Below are positions 56,301 to 64,000 of a DNA stretch of 64,000 nucleotides, piece by piece. A program made the position numbers and the translations under genes. Position 1 is the first letter of the stretch. Every line of letters starts with the position of its first letter. The notes under the pieces were generated by a model. It searched no databases and was not told the origin of the DNA. It saw nothing but the letters and a program-made list of their open reading frames with translations. The DNA is from Holacanthus passer (Eukaryota; Chordata; Actinopteri; Pomacanthidae): assembly GCA_025331565.1 (NCBI GenBank), contig JAFREQ010000093.1, positions 1,482,501 through 1,546,500 of the forward strand, written 5' to 3'.

Positions 56301-59300
56301 GGTTTCCTCTACACGTCCAGCAGACAGGGAGCAAGACTAGGACCTCGTTAAAGCCGTGTTTGTGTCCACCTGTCCCAGGTGGCTTTATCAGAGCCTGTTG
56401 CTGCTGTAGCTGCTGCTGCATTCAGGGCTGATTAGAGAGCTGAGACTGAACCATACAGTCAAAGTGCCACAGCACCAGGAATGTGAACCAGAAGAGGTTA
56501 AAAACCACTGCAGAGCTCTGTGGGCTCATCGTTTGATACATGAATGTAAATGTCCTTCATTAATTCATTTACAACACATAATTCATTAATGTAAAAACAT
56601 CGATTAGTGGAGCATTAGGAATGATTTTTTTCCTTAAATCACATCTACTGTGTAATTTAAACGAGTGCATGCGTGTGTACATGATCCAGCTTTGAGGATA
56701 ATCTGAGTCAGAATTCGTCTAAAAGGTGTTCGGTGTTTGTGTGTGTGAGAGAGAGATAATGTGTGAGCATGAGGTGGATGTAAATGCCTAAATCTTTTTT
56801 GTAAAAATTAAGGAGGCTTACTGTAAGCAGATTCCAAAAAGCTGGTATTATAGTGGGTGACCAGTCACACTGTGGTGAAGGCTGAAACAGCGAGCTGTCG
56901 CTTCAACCCTGCAGCCTGTTCGCTGATCGAAACGCCAACCCCCTGCTGGTTTAGTTTGATTAAACGTAGATTGAGCTCTGCATTTCAGAGCTTAGTATAG
57001 AGCTGCAAAGACTCAATCCAAAAGATGATGGCTTTTCAGTGAGCTGCTGATGAGCCCGATCTCTATGCGTTGACTGTGAGTCTCTATGAAGAACATGAAT
57101 GTGTGTGCAGTCATCTGTCTTTTAACAATGTCAAGGTGACACATTTTGTAAAAGTTAGTTTTATCATCTGAATTCTTGTGTTGACTTTATTTTCATTTAT
57201 GTGTTTATCTATTTTTCACATGCTTGTTTTTTCTGTTGATGCCTGTCAACTATATTTTATTGTTACATGTGTGTTTATATTATTATTTTAAAAAACACCT
57301 GAGTGCAGATGGACCAATGCAAAATACTGTAATTACATATGTTAAAATGATGTTAAAATGTTCCTGCATGCTCCTAATTAATGTGATTATGTTTACATAG
57401 TCACATTACCTTTTCTGCTTATTCATTTATTTTGGGGTTAACACTTTCGACATAAAGCACGCACAGGTAACCAGTCTGTGTGTCTGCTCTCACCCTGCTG
57501 GCTGGGCTCTGGGTCGTCCTGGTTCTTTTTGACAGACAGGTCCAGCGGGCCGTCCTGGTCGGCCATGAGAAGCTTGCTGAGGACGGGATTCTGTGCAGAG
57601 GCAGCGGCCGTACCTCCTCCTCCACCGTTACTGGCTCCCGTACCGTTGCTGCAGGCGGGTGCTGAGGCGGCGGCAGCAGCGGTGGCGGAGGTGGGGCTGA
57701 GGCCCGACCCCGGGGTCGGGGACGGAGAGGAGGAGGCAGACGATGGAGGGGAGCTGGGCGCGGGCAGGGGCCCGGGCGGGGAGCACGGGGCCGGGGCCAG
57801 AGACGCCGCTCTCGGCAGGCTTTGGTCCTTCATGACGCCGTTGGGCAGGGGCGAGTCGTCCTGAGTAGTTTTTGAGGTATATTCGGCAGCGAACTGGCGG
57901 ATCATTCGCTGCATGATCTCACGAGCCACTAGAGGAATGTGAGGTTCTGAGAAACGTGGGAGGTCTGGAGAGAAACAGAACAGAGGAACATGCACGTCAG
58001 CACCCTGTCCTCCAGGAATTTGTTCAGTCATTGCCATGTTCACCAGTTTGTTGATCTCATTTCGTCCTGAAAATGTAATCCTGATGCTCTGCTGAAATAA
58101 TCCAAAAATCACTCAGGAGCAGCCTTTAATCCTGCCTATTGACCACGATGAAAGCACCACGATATCAGTGTGTACAGCAGATTTAGATTTCACTACGATG
58201 GAATAAATATTATATAAATAAAAGAAAATACAACAACATACAATATAAATGAAAGCACTATATCTTAATGCAGTAAGTGCCAGGAGAGCACTAAGAGTCA
58301 GGGAGAAAATCCAGATGTCAAAACCAAACTTTCCATTATCCCCTGCTGTGACGAAACCATTCCACATCAAACACTGGTCATTGATCTCATTGGTTAATAC
58401 TCACTGAGCAAAACAGTGACAATGACAACACATTTGTTATTAATGCATTAATCTGGCGTTGTCCCAGATAAGTCATCTGCACTTATCTCTTTACAACCAG
58501 CAGCTATATTATTTGGATACGTTCATGCGTGTCATTGAGTCCCTAAATCCTCCAAACAATACATTACCCCAAAAATATAATCCTGAAACCGAAATGAGCC
58601 AAAAAAAAAAATCACATGTATCCTGCACTGTATACAGACCTTAATCCTGCCTATTGAACAAGGTTAAAGCACCAGAATGTCAGTGAACAGCAGGTGCACG
58701 CTGCTGTCGTCCAACCGTGCCTCACACATCTGCTTTCCCAGCATGCCTCCTGTTTTTAACTCAACGTTTCTTCCTCAAGTTATTTTCACTTATTTCCAAT
58801 TATCGCCCACTTTTCTCATCTCATTTGTACCAGTTGTGGGTGTTTCATAGCTTGATTGCTGTTTCATTATACTGTGTTCTCCAACTAAAGGAGCAATAAG
58901 GCCACGAAGTAAATGTGTGACAGATACTGTAAAAGCCCTGATGATCTGTTGTACTTCATTTGAAGTAAGTGTGGCTCAAGACTAAAGGTGGCTTTTTATT
59001 TTGCATTATGATCATTTCATTCAGAGGCGTAACAATAAAGACATCAGAACAAAATTACAAAGAGTTTTAGAGATGATTTAAACCACCAATAAACACTGGA
59101 AATGCCAGACATGAATAAAAAATTGGAGTCAAACACAGCAATAAAACAAAGGGAAAAACTAATTATGTCAAAGCCTGTCTGTTCTCTGAAAAGACAACAT
59201 TGAGAAACTGCTCTGAAACAAGAGGAAAAAAAAGAATCATGAACTCTTTTAATCCATCTTTAATAAAAACATGACACAAGAATACGATGGGATAAAAATA

Positions 59301-62240
59301 AAAAATAGTAATAAAAGATGGGAGTAACTCTTTGTACTGATCAACAAAACCTCACATTTAAGGAAATACAACCAAAGCAGCTTTATTATTGCTGTATTTG
59401 GCTGATATATGTTTTTTTTTATCTCAGTGATGTTTTGGCTCTGATGTTCTTCTCTGTCATTGAACTGTGGCTTCATGTCGACCACAGGCCGCTGTGCCAC
59501 AGACCTGCACATACTGAAGGTGCTGTTCCCATTTGTTATTTGCGATAGGTTGCTTAATCCCTCGTTAATGTTATTTGACTTCTGTGCTCCACCTAAACAT
59601 CACACTGTGTAATACCTGCCACCGCAATCATCTTGTTGGCATGGCGATAAAAGAGCTTAACAGCACAGTGAAGGACCTGTTGTGAGCCCGATATGTTCAA
59701 GCAATTAACAGATTTAGTTATTCGAGTATGTAGATACACTGTGTGGCCTTGTGCCCGCTCTGCCACGATCGAACAGGCCTTGAATGCTAAGAAAACCCAG
59801 GAAGTGGGTTAGTTTGCTGGAAACGTGCCCTACAGCTCCATTTTGACAGGTGCAGATTTAATGCCGCCACCTCGGAGGAAAGCCCAGCGTGCAGTGACTG
59901 TGTGCTAGGAAATGGCCGTTGTGTAACACTAGAGGCTTGTGTAAAGGTACACGAGAGGTCTCGCCTCGCCACAACAAAGCCGAGCGATTTGGCAGCTGCA
60001 TTTATTGTGAAACATTTCCTTCAGTAGTTCAGGAATTCTGGCGTCCACCCTGAGAGAGGAAGCTGCAGCAAGCTGACAAATACACTACATGTGTTTTAGT
60101 GAATGCAGACGTTATTATGCAACAGGAATCTGAATTTGATGGATGAATGTTACTTGAATTTACAACACCACACTAACAACCAAGAGTAGGTTGTAAGTAA
60201 TGTTTTAAAAAGGTATGAGACATTTACCCCAAACAAGAGAAAATTATTTAGCCAGATTTTTTAAGGGAGTTTTGCGACTTCCTGTCAGCAGGAGAACGGA
60301 GCATATCAGACCGTTCACTGGAATTTGAAATGCTTACAAGCTGTAAATGTTGGTAACTGATGCCTGTTTACATTCTTTAATGAAGTTAGTGAATAAGTGA
60401 AATAAATGAAAGTCATTTGCACCAGACATAGGCCGATATTAACAAACATGGCCGACGCATTTCCGTTTTGAGAAGATTCTGTTTGTTTTTACATCACATG
60501 CTTGTTGGGGAAGTTCTAACCTCGACGGTATCATGATAAAAGCCGACGAGCCGAACACAGTGCAGCTCAGTGCATACGGCAGATCAGAGCCCTGCACGCT
60601 ACAGGAGATCACGCTCCTGAGCCATGTTCCTTCACGCTGGTGATTGTGCACTTGTTTTAACAGTGTTTGTGTGTCTGACTATGCGCTGACAGGTCTGTTA
60701 CTGTGTTAATGGCTGCGCGAGCGTGTGTCTGTGTGTGTGTGCGTCTCATCAAGCCGATGCCTGTGTGACTGTTTCTCCGTCTATATATGGCAGCTCCACA
60801 GGCAGCGTTGCCTGTATGAGGGAAGCCAGATTGATTGGGGCCAGGCATTGATTGGACAGACATCTGCTTCCTCCCTCTCTCCCTCCCGGAAAAACACAAC
60901 ACGAGCGACGGTCTACCAGGCTCAGCTCGCCTCTGTCACAAAATAGCTGCCTGCCACAGGACAGAACATGATACGCTGCCAGTTTGGAGGGAATTACAGC
61001 AACTCAGCAAATATTCTGACTCTGAATGGTGCTGATTTGAGACCACAGCACATACAGAGACTGGAAGGAATCTTGTTGTAAACACTTGCTTATCAATTGT
61101 ATCAAAATAAAATACAGAATACTGGTATGAGACAGTACAAATACAAAAATAGATTCTTTAAAAACTGATATTTTCACATTTTAGACATTTAGTAGCCTCA
61201 ATATGGCTCTGACCTAATTTCCTACATCATAGATTTCAAGTGGCCAATCAGGATATCTTGGAGGTGAGAGGTTATAAATTCAGGGTGCATACTGGGTGTT
61301 TGCTGTCAGTCAAAGCCACTGTTGGCTGGTATTGTGGTGTTTCTCCTTGGGTTGGTGTACAGTCAACTAAACTAACAACTGAAACTTGAAAGTCTTCACC
61401 CTCCCAGATTCAGCACTAGTTTCTCTTCCTCAGTTCTTCCCAACACTACCACATAAAATAACCCTCTACAGAGTTTCCCACATGGCCTCTCACAGTAATC
61501 ACAGCACTGTTAGTACAGGTCGGAAAAGTGGGTCGGCCTCTCTGGCCCAGATCTTATCCGATTTAGGGTCTACCTGGAGGGTAGAAATGTCTTTGTTCCA
61601 ATTGTAAAACTTTGACAAAGTTGCATGTGGCGTCCCTCAGGAATCGATCCCTGATCCCCTTTTTATCCAAACTGCACAAATTGTCAGAATTATGCAGATG
61701 AAAGAACTCTGCACATCATTCTCCAACAGAGACTTGTGTCCTCTCTGATCTGATTATGTGTACCGAGGTCCTAGTTTTCTCAGTCGGGTAAAACTAAAAT
61801 AACAACTTTAGTTCCCAGACACCTTACCTGAAAAGTTCACATCTGGTCTCCCCAACAAAAAAACAAAGAAAAAAACTGGAGAAAATATAAAGCAGGATTT
61901 CATCTGTAGTCAGTTCTTCAATATTTACTTTTCCTAAGAAAAAATTCTAAAAAATAATTACTTGCAAATGGTCTAGTTTCAACTCCAGTTGTGATGGAAA
62001 ATAATTAAATGCGATAAATGTCTGAAATATACAATGCACTCATCATATCTCATCATCGTATCATATTCCCTTATAGGGATCATTTTTGTCAAATTCCCTT
62101 ATATTGACTGATTTCCCCGAGGAATGAAGCAAATTTCATGACTTAACTTCTGTCTAAAATACACCTCTGGACAATCTAAGATATTCCAGATATCTATGAC
62201 CAGAGGGAATGTGAAAATTAGTAATGAAATGACTGATGAG

Positions 62241-62289
<49 letters not shown>

Positions 62290-62422
62290 CTTTTCTGTGG
62301 AACACAGCATTGAGGAAATCTTGGGCCTGTCTCTCCAGCCGGCTGATCCGAGACTGCTCCTGTTTGAAGTCTTCACACTCCGACAGCACCTGGCTGCTTC
62401 CACCGTTCTCCACACTGTGCTC
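49174..62422 (-). CDS. lcor: lcor (ligand-dependent nuclear receptor corepressor), last four coding exons
   Basis: Nuclear corepressor recruited by agonist-bound nuclear receptors. Four exons (62422-62290, 57964-57494, 54332-54242, 50317-49174) join with compatible phases into about 612 codons. In order: an N-terminal segment like long LCOR/LCORL isoforms, IRQFAAEYTSKT, the LxxLL box LSKLL, CtBP motifs PLDLSVK and VLDLSTK, SPPVDLKIPQVRGMDLSW, and a Pipsqueak-type helix-turn-helix around SKQPRKKRGRYRQYNSEILE. QNPVLSKLLMADQD and DLKIPQVRGMDLSW match LCOR rather than LCORL, and slit1 is the expected neighbour. Upstream exons lie beyond the right edge. Confidence 0.94.
50318..54241 (-). other. 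lcor: lcor intron between window exons 3 and 4
   Basis: 3.9 kb AT-rich. No exon, repeat or RNA gene recognised. The region just before 54241 (about 53870-54115) is richer in CG and free of simple repeats. Confidence 0.75.
54242..54332 (-). CDS. lcor: lcor window exon 3: second CtBP motif
   Basis: 91 nt encoding DGVLDLSTKKNHSAGSHKTF and PGFSPAPGVK. VLDLSTK (54307-54327) is the second CtBP-binding motif of LCOR. Acceptor CCTCAG, donor AAAGG|GTAAGA. Confidence 0.94.
54333..57493 (-). other. lcor: lcor intron between window exons 2 and 3
   Basis: 3.2 kb AT-rich unique DNA. Nothing recognised. Confidence 0.75.
57494..57964 (-). CDS. lcor: lcor window exon 2: MQRM start region, LxxLL box and first CtBP motif
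   Basis: Starts DLPRFSEPHIPLVAREIMQR and continues into MIRQFAAEYTSKT. The nuclear-receptor box LSKLL is at 57567-57581 and the CtBP motif PLDLSVK at 57528-57548. Between them and the N-terminus lies a low-complexity Pro/Ser/Ala/Gly stretch (about 57596-57805) much longer than in human LCOR. Acceptor CTCCAG, donor CAGCAGG|GTGAGA. Confidence 0.94.
57912..57914 (-). promoter_or_regulatory. lcor: Alternative lcor start codon (short isoform, MQRM)
   Basis: This ATG aligns with the first Met of the well-known 433-residue human LCOR isoform (MQRMIQQFAAEY). Starting here gives 551 residues in this species, and would still give a protein if the upstream exon at 62290-62422 is skipped. Confidence 0.6.
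58120..58180. repeat. Diverged direct duplication, copy 1
   Basis: Shares TTAATCCTGCCTATTGA, AAAGCACCA, TCAGTG and ACAGCAG in the same order and spacing with 58635-58693. Confidence 0.75.
58635..58693. repeat. Diverged direct duplication, copy 2
   Basis: Same module order as 58120-58180, about 515 nt away, with a few substitutions and small gaps. Confidence 0.75.
61380..61760 (+). mobile_element. Decayed non-LTR retrotransposon (LINE) reverse transcriptase fragment
   Basis: One frame reads FRVYLEGRNVFVPI, another CGVPQESIPDP (61626 on), and a third NYADERTLHI (61688 on). These correspond to the WFRSYL, CGVPQGSILGP and YADD regions of L2/Rex1-like fish LINEs. Frameshifts, internal deletion and a YADD-to-YADE change show it is dead. 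Confidence 0.7.
62243..62287 (+). repeat. (TG)n; (AC)n after the lcor exon 1 donor on the sense strand
   Basis: About 22 TG units on the + strand, starting within four nt of the splice donor of the lcor exon at 62290-62422. Confidence 0.97.
62290..62422 (-). CDS. lcor: lcor window exon 1: N-terminal region of the long isoform
   Basis: Reads EHSVENGGSSQVLSECEDF, then RLERQAQDFLNAVFHRK, resembling the segment before the MQRM start in long LCOR and LCORL proteins. Acceptor TTTGCAG after a short GT tract (sense strand); donor AAAG|GTAACA followed by a long AC tract. At 133 nt it is frame-shifting if skipped. Confidence 0.85.
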
Positions 62423-64000
62423 CTGCAAACACACACACACAGACAAACTAGTCAGTAAAAGCCTGTTCTGTCAAAAAATAAACCCCTCACACATCAGTCT
62501 CTCCACCACACTGTAGGTTCTGTTCGGTTCATCCTTCGGCAGAACCCCAGCTTTAGACACAGCCATCATAAACCCTCTATCATCTAACGAGGCGTCAGAG
62601 TTTAATTGTTAACATTTTGATCGTGGTTAATTTAATGTTCATAAGCTCAGTGAATGATGTCAGCCTATCCTTTGGGGACTCCCTGGGAACCAGCTATAAC
62701 TCGGCTTAGCTGCTTTGCTTCACCATGATTTCATGAATTAGAAATAGAAATGATATATTGGTAAATATTTCATTAATTCGCTGTTACATCTGGATGAAAA
62801 ACTTGTTCGAGTTACATTTCAATGGCAGGGCTTTTCTTTCAGCATCACCCGCGAATGCTGTTCTGTCTATAACTACATTTTTTAATTACGTATTTTGACA
62901 TTTTTAATACATTATTTAATACACAATTTTACATTTTGCTTTCCATGTGTGCAGCATATCTCTGGTCTACAGTTAATTAAATGTCATTTAACAAAGAAAT
63001 AAAGAATATAAATAATTTAGTTGTGGCTCATGTTTTGGGAACCCCTCAAAAAACTGTAAAACCAGTGGTGTGTTGTGATATTACTGCTTGTTAATGAAGA
63101 AAAAAACAACTGTGGGTGTGGAGCTGCGTGTCGAACAGGCACGTTTGAGTCCACAAGTAATTTAGAGTTTTAAATGATGAGATGGTTTGAACTCCACTCT
63201 TACAAACTGCTGTGAAGTCATATTTTGGGAAGGGGAGGAAAAACTGCAACAAAACGCCATAACTGTGATTAGCAATCAGCTTTAATCACTGTGCAGGATA
63301 AAAAAGACGTATATGTGAAAGTGTCATGTGAACAAAAAGACACAGGTGCCAGTGTCCAAGCGTGATGAGACACTGGTCTGCCAATGAGAGATTATTACCA
63401 AAGAAAGGAGTTTGATTCAGTTCAGCTTCTGAATCCGAGACACTGTTAGCGTGAGTTGAAATGAGTGAGCCGCCATTGTCTTTATGACACTAAACAGGGA
63501 ATTTGTGTGTGTGTTTGTGTGGCAAGAGACAAAGCGATAGCCGGAGATGAGAGTGTGTTTTTAAGGCTTTCATTATTCCATCCTCTCTTTATTTTAACCC
63601 CCTCTGCTCTCTCTATCTGCTGGCAGTTTGCACGGCTTCAGATCAATGAATCAATGGTTCCCGCCCACTGAAGCTCCTCTGGCATTTCACAAACAAGCAG
63701 AGGGTAATAACAGCGAGACAGAGCGAGCGTTCGAGCCCTCACGGATGAATAAAAGATGAAAATTGTGTTGAGTGAGGAGAGGAATACAATTAAGGGCGCT
63801 GCAAAATTTGTCTTATTATTTGTCGTATCATGATTTGCACACTACGAGTGGCCGACATAATTATTGACCAGTCAGACAACAGTGCTGCAGAGATCTCCTG
63901 TAATCCCTGCCAGGCTCTGTTTAATTGATTCTGCTCTGTTGATTGATTTAGATTTTTTTGTTTCGTTCAAGTCTTATCTGTAATTACTATATTACACGCT
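62423..64000 (-). other. lcor: lcor intron upstream of the first lcor exon in the window
   Basis: Begins with a CA run (62428-62441; GT in sense) before the acceptor, then AT-rich DNA. Bases 63580-63990 are complex, simple-repeat-free and contain several TAAT/ATTA and TTGATT motifs. No exon found. Confidence 0.7.

Larger units (their letters stand above)
57965..62289 (-). other. lcor: lcor intron between window exons 1 and 2
   Basis: 4.3 kb. Contains a short diverged duplication (58120-58180 and 58635-58693), complex unique blocks at 59640-60010 and 60690-60960, and a decayed LINE at 61380-61760. Confidence 0.75.

Noticed and set aside
57478..57864. Plus-strand 128-residue frame opposite lcor exon 2
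   Set aside because: Antisense shadow of GC-rich lcor coding sequence.

Overview
The window looks like teleost fish genomic DNA, probably from a compact percomorph-type genome. Coding exons are small, with canonical GT/AG introns. Introns are full of (GT)n/(AC)n and (CT)n microsatellites, and there are several degraded copies of dispersed repeats that I know from fish genomes. No bacterial, viral or organellar organisation is visible.

Two genes converge tail to tail. On the + strand, positions 1048-20152 hold the 3' two thirds of a slit1 orthologue (paralogue a or b not resolvable). I could read 24 consecutive coding exons with every splice phase closing: the 24-nt microexon before the third leucine-rich-repeat (LRR) domain, LRR domains D3 and D4, EGF 1-6, a laminin-G domain, EGF 7-9 and the C-terminal cystine knot, ending in a TAG stop. 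The signal peptide and LRR domains D1-D2 lie to the left of the window. On the - strand, positions 62422-49174 hold the last four coding exons of lcor (ligand-dependent nuclear receptor corepressor). They carry the LxxLL motif, two CtBP-binding motifs and the terminal Pipsqueak-type helix-turn-helix; upstream exons lie to the right of the window. SLIT1 and LCOR are convergent neighbours in human too, so this is conserved synteny.

Layout: 1-1047 slit1 intron; 1048-8180 microexon plus D3/D4 LRR exons; 8181-11346 large intron with a ~470 bp CT tract; 11347-14211 EGF exons; 14319-17433 laminin-G and EGF7; 19472-20152 EGF8-9 and cystine knot; 20153-about 20595 slit1 3'UTR; about 20.6-34.7 kb intergenic, with polypyrimidine tracts, old repeats and a possible unannotated CpG-containing first exon near 28.1-28.45 kb; about 34.75-49.17 kb a repeat-poor stretch best explained as a very long lcor 3'UTR; 49.17-62.42 kb lcor exons and introns, with a decayed LINE at 61.4-61.8 kb; 62.4-64 kb upstream lcor intron.

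The most notable structural theme is complementary (AC)n and (GT)n tracts placed right at splice sites. One short slit1 intron (13257-13487) has about 41 nt of AC just after the donor and about 41 nt of GT just before the acceptor, the arrangement reported for structure-bridged, U2AF2-independent fish introns. Several exons (slit1 window exons 2, 5 and 9; the first lcor exon here) have GT before and AC after them, which could instead loop out the exon. A second point is the absence of any large open reading frame between lcor and slit1 that could be the PALI1/C10orf12-type exon that lies there in human.

Functionally, Slit1 is a secreted midline/axon guidance ligand for Robo receptors and Lcor is a nuclear corepressor. 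They are neighbours by ancestral synteny, and nothing in the sequence suggests a shared pathway.
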